This document shows, in pieces, positions 7,504 through 16,096 of a stretch of DNA of 59,436 nt (the first letter of the stretch is position 1; each line of letters opens with the position of its first letter). The notes beneath the pieces are model-generated. The model saw nothing but the letters and a program-made list of their open reading frames with translations. It had not been told where the DNA came from and did no database searches. This stretch comes from Anaerolineaceae bacterium (GTDB lineage Bacteria > Chloroflexota > Anaerolineae > Promineifilales > Promineifilaceae), in the NCBI GenBank assembly GCA_002699125.1, contig PABI01000006.1:1-59436 (forward strand), given 5' to 3'. Made by a program: the position numbers and the translations under genes.

Positions 7504-9158
7504 GCAGTCCGGCCATTGAACAAACGCAAAGCAACACGACGGGCTGGGAAACGGCCGTAACTTATCTCCCCAAAATTCTCATCGGACTGGCACTGCTGGC
7601 CTTTGTTGGTTACTTTGTGGTCTACAATCTGTACGCCGTTGCTCTTTTCCGTTTTCCCTTCGATTATGATCAGGGGGAAGGGTTTGAACTGATGGACACG
7701 GTGCTGTTCAGCCAGGGAGAATGGCCTTACCGGGACAACGACAGCTACCCGTTTTACTCTTCTAACTATCCGCCGCTGTTCCACGTGGTAACGGTGCCGC
7801 TGGTGTGGGCTTTTGGTCCCCAATATTGGACGGGACGACTGGTTTCATATTTGGGCACGCTGATTACGGCCGTTGCCATCGGCTACTCAGTGCAAAAAGC
7901 GGGCAAACGGTGGTGGCTTTCGGCACTGGCCGGGTTAGCTTTTTTGGCCTCCAACTATGTGTATCATGTCGGGCCGCTGTTCCGCCAGCATATGTTTATG
8001 GTGATGTTTGAGACGGTGGCAGTCGTGTACCTGGCGCGCACGGTGGAGAAGGAGGAGGCAGACGGCCGTCTCAAAAACAAGCGTCTTTTGGTTGTCATGC
8101 TGCTGCTGCTTTCTGCTGGTTACACGAAGCAGTTAGCCTATGCCACAGTTGCGGCCGTTTTCATATTCCTCTTTTTGCGCCAGCCAAAGCGGGCCATCAC
8201 CTGGGCCGTGCCCTTTGCTGCGGTGACCGGGTTGATTTTCCTCTGGATCAACATCGCTACGGATGGCTATTGGTTTCTCAATACGGTCACGGCCAACATC
8301 AACCCGTTTGTGCCCGGCCAGGCGGAAGGATTGTTTCGCCAATGGTTCCGGCTGCACGTGGTTTTGACCATTGTGGCCGGCCTATTCGCCGTTTATCAGC
8401 TTTACTTTGAGCGACTTTCGCTGTACTCGATTTGGTTTGTGGTGGCCGTGGTCAACAGCGTCACGGCCGGCAAATGGGGCGCGGGTGAAAGCTACTTCGC
8501 CACGGCCATCGCCGCCAGCTGCATCCTCACCGGCCTGGCTTTTAACCGCCTACTCACCTGGTCCAAAACCAAACCATTTACCATTAACAATTACCCATTA
8601 AACATTAACCATTTAGCGATCAGCCTGGCAATCCCGATATTGTTTCTCTTCCAGGCGCGGCAGATGTTCCACATGCCCACCCACACCCCCACCCTGGCAG
8701 CCATCGCTGATGCGCTGGGCCATCCCACCGAGGTGTTGATTGCGCCGCAAACGTCTTGCTCTGCCCCGCGTGACCCGGAGCCGATTCCGTACATCGATTC
8801 GGCCGGCGTGTCGCTGTTGGGTCGCTTGCCGACAGCGGCTGACACGGCCGCCGGTATTGAGATTACGGAACATATTTTGCTGGGAGAAACGGCCGCATTC
8901 AGTGAAGACGCCGGGTTTAATTTCCGTGCCGGACGGGATATTGTCACTAATCCCACCCAATTGCTCAACCTGTACAACAACAACCAGGTTGATCTCACCG
9001 AAATGCTGGAAATGCTCAACAATCAGGCATTCGACACCATTGTCCTGCGCGCCCAGTTCTATCCACCACCCGTGCTCGATGCCATCGGTCAACAGTACGA
9101 AACCACCGACCTGGTGCAGATGAACGGGTTTGTGTATTGCATTATGCGCCCGAGGTGA
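7500..9158 (+). CDS. GT39-like multi-pass membrane glycosyltransferase
   Basis: Integral membrane protein of 552 residues with about nine to eleven hydrophobic segments. The first large outer loop carries an acidic motif (DYDQGEGFELMD) followed by NYPPLFH, the arrangement seen in dolichyl/undecaprenyl-phosphate-sugar transferases of the GT39/ArnT type, which use lipid-linked sugars outside the membrane. Acceptor and sugar are unknown. An AT-rich stretch at about 8574-8616 encodes FTINNYPLNINHL and resembles an intergenic ATTAACAATTA repeat caught inside the gene, between two membrane segments. The C-terminal 150 residues are soluble. Coupled to the 66-aa gene upstream. Confidence 0.78.
   Translation: MSSPAIEQTQSNTTGWETAVTYLPKILIGLALLAFVGYFVVYNLYAVALFRFPFDYDQGEGFELMDTVLFSQGEWPYRDNDSYPFYSSNYPPLFHVVTVPLVWAFGPQYWTGRLVSYLGTLITAVAIGYSVQKAGKRWWLSALAGLAFLASNYVYHVGPLFRQHMFMVMFETVAVVYLARTVEKEEADGRLKNKRLLVVMLLLLSAGYTKQLAYATVAAVFIFLFLRQPKRAITWAVPFAAVTGLIFLWINIATDGYWFLNTVTANINPFVPGQAEGLFRQWFRLHVVLTIVAGLFAVYQLYFERLSLYSIWFVVAVVNSVTAGKWGAGESYFATAIAASCILTGLAFNRLLTWSKTKPFTINNYPLNINHLAISLAIPILFLFQARQMFHMPTHTPTLAAIADALGHPTEVLIAPQTSCSAPRDPEPIPYIDSAGVSLLGRLPTAADTAAGIEITEHILLGETAAFSEDAGFNFRAGRDIVTNPTQLLNLYNNNQVDLTEMLEMLNNQAFDTIVLRAQFYPPPVLDAIGQQYETTDLVQMNGFVYCIMRPR
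8574..8616 (+). repeat. AT-rich intergenic-type repeat inside the GT39-like gene
   Basis: Tandem variants of CATTAACAATTA-type words, strikingly AT-rich within a GC-rich gene and still in frame. Similar words occur between genes at 19590-19624. It encodes a loop between hydrophobic segments. Confidence 0.45.
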
Positions 9159-9163
9159 AGTTT

Positions 9164-9228
9164 GCGAGTGGGTGAGTAGCGAGTTTACGAGTTAACTTGA
9201 CTTGTAAACTCGCCACCCGCCCACTTGT
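9164..9228. repeat. intergenic hairpin, possible terminator
   Basis: Arms of about 28 bases with few mismatches, centred on GCGAGTTTAC and GTAAACTCGC. It follows the GT39-like gene directly. There is no clean T-run, so it may be a dispersed palindrome rather than an intrinsic terminator. Confidence 0.5.
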
Positions 9229-9321
9229 TGCGTAAGCCAGTCTGATACTTTCTTCCTGTATATTTTCCATCGGTTAAGGTCTATACTTTTGCTATTGACT
9301 ATTATCTGTGGAAGTAACATC

Positions 9322-9858
9322 ATGAACGATGAAATCCTGATTGAACTGGTGTGTCCCAGCTGCACCCATCCCATTGACTTAAAAGAACAAGGGCAACAAA
9401 TTATGTGCCCGGCTTGCAGCAGTCAGCTGCTGTTAGATGGACACGTATGCCCAACTTGCGGCCAATATCACAAGGAAGCCGCGGGCTTTTGTCGCACCTG
9501 TGGCACCGCCATGACGCGCACTTGCCAACGTTGCAGCACGTCCAACTGGTCCGGCGCGGAATATTGCCAGGATTGTGGTGCTGCACTGGACATTTTCCAG
9601 CTGCTCCATCTGCACAACAAGCAATCGACCATGGATCGGCTGGATGGACAAATGCGCGAAGCACAAACCTTTAAAGAAAAAGAGCGAGCTGATTCTGACC
9701 GGCGCATGGCGACGCTGCTGGAACAAGAACGGGAACGGCTGCGAAGCATACACGAACGGCGTGAAGCGCAGAAAAAGCAAGACCGGCAGTTGATGATGAC
9801 GGCCGTATTCGTTCTTTCTATCTTTGTCATTATCGTAGCTGCTTTCGCCGTTTTGTAA
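9322..9858 (+). CDS. zinc-ribbon protein with coiled coil and C-terminal membrane anchor
   Basis: Protein of 178 residues. The first 80 contain at least six CxxC pairs (CPSC, CPAC, CPTC, CRTC, CQRC, CQDC), enough for three zinc ribbons. A charged, Arg/Glu-rich coiled-coil stretch follows (about 100-155), and one hydrophobic helix closes the protein (about 158-178), so it is probably tail-anchored with the ribbons in the cytoplasm. ATG at 9322 has GGAAG upstream; an in-frame earlier start lacks one. Function unknown; zinc-ribbon tail-anchored proteins are often adaptors. It sits 21 bases ahead of scpA. Confidence 0.75.
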   Translation: MNDEILIELVCPSCTHPIDLKEQGQQIMCPACSSQLLLDGHVCPTCGQYHKEAAGFCRTCGTAMTRTCQRCSTSNWSGAEYCQDCGAALDIFQLLHLHNKQSTMDRLDGQMREAQTFKEKERADSDRRMATLLEQERERLRSIHERREAQKKQDRQLMMTAVFVLSIFVIIVAAFAVL

Positions 9859-9879
9859 CCGTCAAGCTACAATAGAGGC

Positions 9880-10629
9880 ATGGCTCGCCCGTACACCATT
9901 GACCTCCCCAGCTTTGCTGGCCCTCTGGATTTACTACTCCACCTCATCGAGCGGCAAGAGCTGGACATCACCGCCATCTCCCTGGTAAAAGTCACCGAAC
10001 AATACCTTGAGCAAATTGAACAGATGAAGCAAAACCGGATGGAAGAGCTGATTGACTTCCTGGTCGTGGCCGCACGCCTGGTACAGATTAAAAGTCGCGC
10101 CCTGCTGCCCCAAACGCCGGTTATCATTGAAGGTGAGGAAGAAGAAGACCCCGCCGAGGCATTGCTGCGTCAGCTGCGCGAATACAAGCGCTTTAAGCAG
10201 GCGGCCGCCTGGCTGCAAGACCGTGAAGAGCAGGGGCTGCGCACCTATTTGCGCGTGGCTCCGCCGCCTAAGCTGGAAGGTCGCCTGGACATGAGCGGCA
10301 TAACGGTAGACGCTTTGCTGGCGGCTGTACATGAGGCATTGTCCCGCGTTGATGACCGGGAAGAGAGTGTGGCCATTGTGCAGCCGCGCCGCCTCACCAT
10401 CGAAGGACAGATCAACCGGCTGCGCCAGCGGGCCCAAATGGGTGCTGCCTTTGGCTTCACCGATCTGCTCTCGGCCCAAACGAGCCGGGTTGAGATTTCG
10501 ATCACGCTGCTGGCTGTGCTGGAACTAATCAAGCGGCAGGAACTTTTGGCCAGCCAAACAGAGCTGTTTGGCCCCATCGAGCTGCGCGCGAATCCGGAAA
10601 GTGCTGAGGCAGAAACGGCCGTGACCTAA
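9880..10629 (+). CDS. scpA: segregation and condensation protein A
   Basis: Protein of 249 residues, typical ScpA length. It opens with the family signature FAGPLDLLLHLIERQELDI, has the mid-protein acidic linker (EEEEDP), and ends in a winged-helix region (ITLLAVLELIKRQEL) that contacts the SMC head. ScpA is the kleisin of the SMC-ScpAB condensin, which compacts and segregates the chromosome. scpB, often adjacent, is not in the window. The gene is probably co-transcribed with the zinc-ribbon gene upstream and is convergent with the VanZ-like gene. Confidence 0.93.
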   Translation: MARPYTIDLPSFAGPLDLLLHLIERQELDITAISLVKVTEQYLEQIEQMKQNRMEELIDFLVVAARLVQIKSRALLPQTPVIIEGEEEEDPAEALLRQLREYKRFKQAAAWLQDREEQGLRTYLRVAPPPKLEGRLDMSGITVDALLAAVHEALSRVDDREESVAIVQPRRLTIEGQINRLRQRAQMGAAFGFTDLLSAQTSRVEISITLLAVLELIKRQELLASQTELFGPIELRANPESAEAETAVT

Positions 10630-10644
10630 CTCACTTCCAAAACT

Positions 10645-11061
10645 TTATTCCATCCCCACCGAAGATTGCGGTTTGGAACTTTGCTTTTGTCGCTGCCAGT
10701 GGAGCAGCCAAAGGCAAGTCAATGACCCGCTCATGTCGATGGCCACATCTACCGGTGTGCCATTACGACCGGGGATGAAGGTTTGGTGGAACTCATCGCT
10801 TACAGAGAACAAAAACACGATAATAAAGGCGGTGAGATACGGTCGTGGCCAATCCAGCACCGCCCGCAAAGCCAGAAGTGCCAGACCGGCATAACCTAAA
10901 AAGTGGCCGGTCTTTTTAAACGCCATATCCCACAAACCAAAATCTGGCAAATCCGTCGCTGGCTGATGTGACGCAAAAAAAATGACCCCCATTGTCAACA
11001 GCAACGGCAGCCAGCGCCAAAGCCAGGAGGAACGTTTCGCAAAAACCCACCCCATTAACAC
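10645..11061 (-). CDS. VanZ-like membrane protein
   Basis: Protein of 138 residues with about four hydrophobic helices and the VanZ-family signature DEFHQTFIPGRNGTPVDVAI near residues 86-105. VanZ homologues are small membrane proteins of uncertain biochemical role; the founding member gives low-level teicoplanin tolerance, but most genomic copies have no resistance role. The gene ends 15 bases from the end of scpA, tail to tail, with no obvious hairpin between them. The next minus-strand gene upstream is 10 bases away, suggesting one transcript. Confidence 0.85.
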   Translation of the reverse strand: MLMGWVFAKRSSWLWRWLPLLLTMGVIFFASHQPATDLPDFGLWDMAFKKTGHFLGYAGLALLALRAVLDWPRPYLTAFIIVFLFSVSDEFHQTFIPGRNGTPVDVAIDMSGSLTCLWLLHWQRQKQSSKPQSSVGME

Positions 11062-11071
11062 GACCTTCCTT

Positions 11072-11470
11072 TTACCACCACATACGCTCTTTACCTACCT
11101 GGTAAACAGCTCGCACAACAAAAATCGCGATAACCACTGGAATCAAAAAGCGAATCGCAACCAGGCCACCAAAATAGACAATGCCTATTAAAATCAAAAC
11201 GCCGACGACAACCGCCAGCCGCAGCTGATTGGGATTTATTTGCTCTTTGGCCTGACTGTTAACCCGAACCCGTTGGGCACGACGGCAGCTGTTCATGTTG
11301 CCGACGCGTATCACTTCCCCATCAAGCTGCCATTGGCAGCCACACGCCTGGCATTGGTAACAGACCCGCGCTGGTTGGCCTGTTTCAATATCGGTACGCT
11401 CTAAAATTTGCCCCCCGCAATGATCACAGTCGTAACCGCTGTCATTCCAGGTGGTTTCCGTTTCAATCAT
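11072..11470 (-). CDS. small zinc-finger membrane protein
   Basis: Protein of 132 residues from the ATG at 11470 (an in-frame TTG lies seven codons earlier). The N-terminal half has two CxxC-type pairs (CDHCGG; CYQCQACGCQW), consistent with one zinc-binding ribbon. The C-terminal half holds two closely packed hydrophobic helices (AVVVGVLILIGIVYFGG and the following segment). Probably a membrane protein with a cytoplasmic zinc ribbon; no specific family recognised. Probably one transcript with the VanZ-like gene. Confidence 0.68.
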   Translation of the reverse strand: MIETETTWNDSGYDCDHCGGQILERTDIETGQPARVCYQCQACGCQWQLDGEVIRVGNMNSCRRAQRVRVNSQAKEQINPNQLRLAVVVGVLILIGIVYFGGLVAIRFLIPVVIAIFVVRAVYQVGKERMWW

Positions 11471-11564
11471 ATCTTTTACTCGCCCTGCCAATTGCCTGAT
11501 TATGATTATGTTAGTTCATCCCGGCAAATACGCAAAGTGAGGTTAAGCATGATTCAAGAAACGT

Positions 11565-12026
11565 TCATTCTTGTTTGACCCGTTCGCATGTTTCCAGAAG
11601 CAGATTGTAGCTGCTGTTGTAGCTAACGTAAACAAACCCACCGCACTGTTCGCAGGAAGTCTGGTATTCCATCACAGAGCCGGGGACTTGATCCCACGGC
11701 TCCAGCTGGTGACCATGAATGGAGGCCCACGCCTCTGCCTCACACATTTGGCGTTCTAAAGAGTCGTTGCGCTCTTGCTGGGCAAATTCATCATGTTCAG
11801 AAGCGGCTTCTACCAGGGCCCGCACGGCCGTTCCCTGGACCAAATTTTCCGGCACGCCTTCGGGCAGCCCTTCTACTTTGTGCATCAGATGCTGCAAAAC
11901 CAGGCCAACTTCTTTGCGCGTGGATTCGTCGTAACGCGGCACCAGGGAGCCTTCTTCCAGAAGACCAATCAGGTAGCGCACGGCCGTTTTTAAATGCTTT
12001 AGTTCAGTTTCTGCGGAGTTTGTCAT
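11565..12026 (-). CDS. conserved-type hypothetical protein with a C-terminal CxxC
   Basis: Soluble protein of 153 residues, acidic, mostly helical by composition. A single CEQCGG motif near residue 130 and another Cys at about 147 could form a partial zinc site. No family recognised. The neighbours on the same strand are the zinc-finger membrane protein and the J-domain protein, but gaps of about 85-95 bases make a single operon uncertain. Confidence 0.6.
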   Translation of the reverse strand: MTNSAETELKHLKTAVRYLIGLLEEGSLVPRYDESTRKEVGLVLQHLMHKVEGLPEGVPENLVQGTAVRALVEAASEHDEFAQQERNDSLERQMCEAEAWASIHGHQLEPWDQVPGSVMEYQTSCEQCGGFVYVSYNSSYNLLLETCERVKQE

Positions 12027-12110
12027 ACTTCTGCCTCGTAAATTTTAGTTTGGACAATATCATTTTGGCATTAAACCGGTATCTTCACCAGAGGAAGTTT
12101 GTACCGTTTG

Positions 12111-12914
12111 TTAAAGATTCTCAAACTGAGAGCGCAGCATGTCGCGTTCGGCCGTTTTGCGGGCAATTTTGCGCGCCAATTCTTCGGCCATCTCCGCCAA
12201 TAAATCACGCCCCTCACGTTGGGCCAGCTTCACCTTTAGGGCTAAATCCACCATAGAGCGATTGGGCAAGTTGCGCAGCTCGTTGTCGATGGCCCGCAAG
12301 CGGCGACGACAGCGCTCGATCTCCTCCTGGAGCGCCTGGGCCATTTCCTGGTCAGGTGGCTGCGACGACTGCTGGCGGCTCTGGTGTTCGGCCAGTTCCT
12401 CAGCCAGGGCCATGAGCTCTACCATGCTTTGTGCTTTGTACGCGTCGTTGATAGCGGCCATTTTGTTGGTGCGGTATTGGCGATCCGCTTCGTCGATAGC
12501 TAGATCGGGGTGGAACTGGCGAGCCAACTGGCGGTAGATTTTTTTGAGCTGGGCCTGGGTAGCGGCTGGGGGCGGCGTGGGCTTGGGTTTGGATTCGGCC
12601 GTTTCCGGATTTTGCTGCCATGTCTTACGAAACTGCTCATCGACCGGGTCAAAGGCCGTGCCTTGTTCGGCAAATGATTGCTCGTGACGCATCAGTTTAA
12701 TGCGCGTCAGGTAACTGTTGACTTCTGATTCCAGCGTGGCCAACTGGTCTAAAAGCTGCCCCACGTGTGCCTCAAAGCGAAACTCAAACGCTTCCACGTC
12801 TTCCATCTGGCTGTTTAGCTCGGTTTCCGCTTCGGAAAGCTCAGCCCGCAGCGCGTCTAATTCCAGACGCAGCCGCTTCACTTTTTCCGCCGTGGATTCA
12901 GAATGGGATGCCAT
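12111..12914 (-). CDS. J-domain protein with flanking coiled coils
   Basis: Protein of 267 residues. Residues 8-75 and about 190-265 are predicted coiled coils. Between them lies a J domain with KKIYRQLARQFHPD, the HPD triad at residues 135-137, and a helix-IV-like AINDAYKAQ. J domains stimulate the ATPase of Hsp70/DnaK; lacking the Gly/Phe and zinc regions of DnaJ, this is a class C co-chaperone that would recruit DnaK to a particular client. The client is unknown. It is transcribed away from the C39-like gene. Confidence 0.82.
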   Translation of the reverse strand: MASHSESTAEKVKRLRLELDALRAELSEAETELNSQMEDVEAFEFRFEAHVGQLLDQLATLESEVNSYLTRIKLMRHEQSFAEQGTAFDPVDEQFRKTWQQNPETAESKPKPTPPPAATQAQLKKIYRQLARQFHPDLAIDEADRQYRTNKMAAINDAYKAQSMVELMALAEELAEHQSRQQSSQPPDQEMAQALQEEIERCRRRLRAIDNELRNLPNRSMVDLALKVKLAQREGRDLLAEMAEELARKIARKTAERDMLRSQFENL

Positions 12915-12959
12915 GTTTCAAGTTTACCGCAAAATGCGCCAGCGTGAATGAAAACGCAT

Positions 12960-13029
12960 CACGAATAACACGAATAGACGAATGTAACGAATAAAAATTG
13001 GCAAATTCGTGTTATTCGTTCATTCGTGA
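12960..13029. repeat. intergenic CGAAT-rich inverted repeat
   Basis: CACGAATAACACGAAT on the left is mirrored by ATTCGTGTTATTCGT on the right, with extra CGAAT units. It lies between two divergently transcribed genes (12914 minus, 13087 plus) and is not followed by a T-run. A dispersed repeat is more likely than an operator. Confidence 0.5.
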
Positions 13030-13086
13030 TTGAAATCCTATACAGCTTTTCATCTAAAGCGAAAAATTCTCCAGTACAATGGGGAC

Positions 13087-14421
13087 ATGACTCGCAGGCG
13101 AATTGTTTTGCTTAGCTTATTGGGCGTCTTGTTGATTGGCGCGGTTGGCCTCTACCTGGTTTATCCGCGCCTGATCCTGGCAGTGCACAACCGATACCCC
13201 AAATCTGTGCCGAATGCGCTCCTGGAGCTCGTAGCCACGCCCTTGCCGACAGCTCTGCCGGCACCAACAAGGTTAGCTGACAGTAATCAGCTATCAATAA
13301 TCGGTAATCAGTTGGCGGAATTGCAGGCAACTGCTACGCCATCACCCATACCTACCTTACAGCCAACTTTTACCCCGCAATCTCCACTACCCGGTCTCCA
13401 ATCTCCCACCCCGGAACCAACGCAAACGGCTACAGCGCGGCCACCCACGGCTACGCCATTGCCTACGGCCGTTCGCCTGGAAAATATTGAAATCATTCCG
13501 CAAAAATTCAATAACTGCGGTCCGGCTAACCTCACCATCACGCTGGGCTATCATGGCATTGAGGTAGATCAGCTGGACGTGGGCGACGCGATCAAGCCCA
13601 ACTACGATGATCGCAATGTGAGTCCGTGGGAACTTGTGGATTATGTCAATAATGAGACCTCCATGCAGGCGCGTTATTTTGTGGGAGGCGATGTGATGCT
13701 GCTCAAGCAGTTCATTGCCGCCGGCTACCCGGTCATCATCGAAAAAGGACTGTATCCCAACGCCTGGGAAGGCTGGATGGGGCATTACCTTACCGTGGTC
13801 GGCTATGACGATACCAGTCAGGAGTTCATCAGCCTGGATACATTTTTGGGACCGTGGGACAGCAGCGGACGGCGCGACAGCTACGACACGGTGAATGAAT
13901 TCTGGCAAATGTTTAACCACACCTTCGTTTTGGTTTATCCACCGGAAGATGAGGCAGAGGTTGTGTCGCTTTTGCCGTCTGAACTCACTGATCCGGTGAC
14001 GATGTGGCGACAAACGGCCGTTGCCAACCAGCAACTCACCGCCACCCAGCCAGACAATCCATATATCTGGTTCAACCTAGGCAGCAGCCTTACCCATCTG
14101 GCCGATCTCACCAAGAATCCCACCCTGTACGCCAGCGCCACCGCCGCTTTTGACCAGGCGCGCACCATCGGCCTGCCCTGGCGCATGTTGTGGTATCAAT
14201 TTGAACCGTATGAGGCATACTTAGGTGCCGATCGACTGGAAGACGTCTTCACCCTTTCTGACGCCATCCTCTCCAGTGCTGGCGGACAAACGGTGGAAGA
14301 AACGTACGTTTACCGCAGCCAGGCTTTTGCAACCCTCGGTGATGAAACGGCCGCAGCCGCCGCCCTGGCCACCGCCATTGAGCTGAATCCCAATCTTGAA
14401 GAAACCTTGAATGAAGAATGA
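13087..14421 (+). CDS. membrane-anchored C39-like cysteine peptidase with TPR-like C-terminus
   Basis: Protein of 444 residues. An N-terminal membrane helix (about 7-29) is followed by a Pro/Thr linker and a papain-like Peptidase_C39_2 domain, with Cys144 in NNCGPANL and His233 in MGHYLTVVGYDD as the likely catalytic pair and an Asp in the SLDTFLGP segment. Residues from about 300 form helical TPR-like repeats. It should act outside the membrane; substrate unknown. The linker at about 13270-13320 contains AT-rich CAGTAATCAGC/GGTAATCAG words like the intergenic repeat at 28738, suggesting a captured repeat. Start chosen at ATG 13087, directly before the basic-hydrophobic anchor; the longer frame from 13030 runs through the intergenic repeat. 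Confidence 0.8.
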   Translation: MTRRRIVLLSLLGVLLIGAVGLYLVYPRLILAVHNRYPKSVPNALLELVATPLPTALPAPTRLADSNQLSIIGNQLAELQATATPSPIPTLQPTFTPQSPLPGLQSPTPEPTQTATARPPTATPLPTAVRLENIEIIPQKFNNCGPANLTITLGYHGIEVDQLDVGDAIKPNYDDRNVSPWELVDYVNNETSMQARYFVGGDVMLLKQFIAAGYPVIIEKGLYPNAWEGWMGHYLTVVGYDDTSQEFISLDTFLGPWDSSGRRDSYDTVNEFWQMFNHTFVLVYPPEDEAEVVSLLPSELTDPVTMWRQTAVANQQLTATQPDNPYIWFNLGSSLTHLADLTKNPTLYASATAAFDQARTIGLPWRMLWYQFEPYEAYLGADRLEDVFTLSDAILSSAGGQTVEETYVYRSQAFATLGDETAAAAALATAIELNPNLEETLNEE

Positions 14422-14424
14422 AAT

Positions 14425-14480
14425 AGGACGCAAATTTGCCTGATAACTCTGATCAGGAAGATCAGGCAAATCTGCGTCCT
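14425..14480. terminator. 20-bp-arm hairpin between convergent genes
   Basis: Arms AGGACGCAAATTTGCCTGAT (14425-14444) and its near-perfect inverse (14461-14480), with one mismatch, begin three bases after the stop of the C39-like gene and face the convergent hydrolase gene. It could stop transcription from both sides. Its words are shared with the repeat at 1-48, so it also belongs to a dispersed family. Confidence 0.6.
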
Positions 14481-14519
14481 AAAGAAAACGCTTGTTCATT
14501 TGGCTCATGCCCGCTCAGT

Positions 14520-15641
14520 TTAGTGATTGTTGAAGAAGCGGGTGACGCGTTCGATGAACAGTTCGTCGGCCTGGCCACGAAAAGTGTGCGGCGTGTAGTA
14601 GTAGGTGAAACATTCTACTGGTTTGTTCAACGCCCGCAGCCGCTCACACAAATCGTTGCTCCAGGCGATAGGCACCGTGCCATCTGCCTCGCTGTGGTGG
14701 ATGCTGATTGGCGTGTTGATACGGTCTAGAAAGTTGATGGGGGAAATGGCGTCAAGCTTTTGGTTGCTGGCGGCCAGCTCAAATGGTCCATTTTCGCCAC
14801 CGGACCAAATCCGAATTTGCTCAAAGTTTTTGCGCTCATCACCACTCATCGACCCGTAGAGAACGGCCGCACGCAAATAAGGCTCGTTGTTGACGGTGAG
14901 CACCCGCAGCGTAACGCCGCCCCCCATGCTGTGCCCCCATAAATGGATCCGATCTTCATCCGCCCGACGCAGATAGCCAAACGGGTCCTGGCTCTGCTCG
15001 CGGATGATGGCAATCAAATTGAGCACGTCAATGGCGTAACCGATGCGGTATGGATTTGGCCCTTCGTCCGACGGCGGATAGTTGCGGAAGTTGGGATGAA
15101 TGACAAAATAGCCTGCCTCGGCCAAAGCATCAGCATAGCGCTGCGTGTAAGCCAGCGTGTCGTATTCGTCTGGATTGATGTAGCCATGCAGCACCAGCGC
15201 CACGGGAAAATCATCTCCCTCGTTGGGTACGTTCATGAAACCATACACCGTTAGTCCATCACTGGGATAGGTGATAAGGTAGCGGGTAAACGTCTCGCCT
15301 TCCTCCAGCGTGTCGATAATGTCCAGCTCGCCGCCACCATAGCTGCGCGCCGTCAGGGCATCAATTGTGAGATCGGCATATGGGTCCGGCGTGGGCGTTG
15401 GTGGGGCCAGGGTTGCCGTTGGCGGTATGCTGGCTGGCTGCGGCGTGTGTGTTGGCACTGGCAAAGGAGTAGGGCGCTGCGTTTCTGTAGGCAGCGGGCT
15501 GGGCACCGGTTCAGATTGGGGCTGCGGCACAAAAGTAGGTGGCTGCAAATCAGCCGGGTTGACGGGCTGCGAGGCACAGGCCACCAGCCACAAGCAGCTA
15601 AACAGCAGCGTAAAAGACGGCCGTTTTCCCCAAAGCTTCAT
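14520..15641 (-). CDS. alpha/beta-hydrolase lipoprotein (S9-like)
   Basis: Protein of 373 residues. The signal peptide ends at lipobox LVAC (Cys22), so the mature protein is lipid-anchored outside the membrane. A Pro/Thr-rich spacer (to about 95) precedes an alpha/beta-hydrolase domain with nucleophile elbow GHSMGGG (Ser238), an Asp in the SEADG segment and a His near the C-terminus (YTPHTFRG), a complete catalytic triad. Relatives include prolyl-oligopeptidase-like and dienelactone-hydrolase-like enzymes, so peptidase or esterase activity is likely but the substrate is open. A paralogue with the same layout is at 39754-40932. ATG at 15641 chosen because it opens the signal peptide. Confidence 0.83.
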   Translation of the reverse strand: MKLWGKRPSFTLLFSCLWLVACASQPVNPADLQPPTFVPQPQSEPVPSPLPTETQRPTPLPVPTHTPQPASIPPTATLAPPTPTPDPYADLTIDALTARSYGGGELDIIDTLEEGETFTRYLITYPSDGLTVYGFMNVPNEGDDFPVALVLHGYINPDEYDTLAYTQRYADALAEAGYFVIHPNFRNYPPSDEGPNPYRIGYAIDVLNLIAIIREQSQDPFGYLRRADEDRIHLWGHSMGGGVTLRVLTVNNEPYLRAAVLYGSMSGDERKNFEQIRIWSGGENGPFELAASNQKLDAISPINFLDRINTPISIHHSEADGTVPIAWSNDLCERLRALNKPVECFTYYYTPHTFRGQADELFIERVTRFFNNH

Positions 15642-15712
15642 GCCCAAAGTGTAACAAAAAAATGGGACAATGCTCAAAAAAGATGCGGGCGAAATGGAAT
15701 GAGGTGGAGAAA

Positions 15713-15744
15713 TACAAACGGCCGTCACGCGGTGACGGCCGTAT
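15713..15744 (-). terminator. intrinsic-terminator-like hairpin built from two ACGGCCGT words
   Basis: Perfect 10-base arms ACGGCCGTCA and TGACGGCCGT with a five-base loop; on the minus strand it is followed by TTTGTATTTC. It lies just downstream of the 58-residue membrane protein gene. Both arms carry the genome-wide ACGGCCGT octamer. Confidence 0.65.
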
Positions 15745-15775
15745 CAAGACTCCCAATCAGAGGTGGTGAAGTTCG

Positions 15776-15952
15776 TTAGTTCATAGAAAACGGAGCAGCT
15801 GGTTCGGCTACAGGAGACGCCGGCTCAACGTTGGCGGCGTAGAATTCTTCCACGCCCTCGCGCTGGCTCAAGCGGGATGACATAGCACAAGCGGCAACAA
15901 CCAGAGTAGAGGCTACAAATGATGCGGCTGTAAAAGCGATAATGATGGTCAT
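15776..15952 (-). CDS. small single-helix membrane protein
   Basis: Protein of 58 residues: a hydrophobic helix at the N-terminus (about 3-23), a short basic segment, and an acidic Ala/Pro-rich tail ending in FSMN. ATG at 15952 has GGAG about 11 bases upstream; a GTG three codons earlier is too close to that site. No family recognised. It is a stand-alone gene, followed by a good terminator hairpin and preceded by about 140 bases of AT-rich sequence likely to contain its promoter. Confidence 0.6.
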   Translation of the reverse strand: MTIIIAFTAASFVASTLVVAACAMSSRLSQREGVEEFYAANVEPASPVAEPAAPFSMN

Positions 15953-16096
15953 AAGTGTCACTCCGTTCTCTTTTCTCTATCTAAACCTTGACTCAATATC
16001 TCACAAGATGACTTCGTAACTTTTTTTGTAAGATAGTGCTAAGTTTAAGGTTTTCCGGGAGTGAAGTCACTAGTACATAGAGTATAGTACTGTGGT

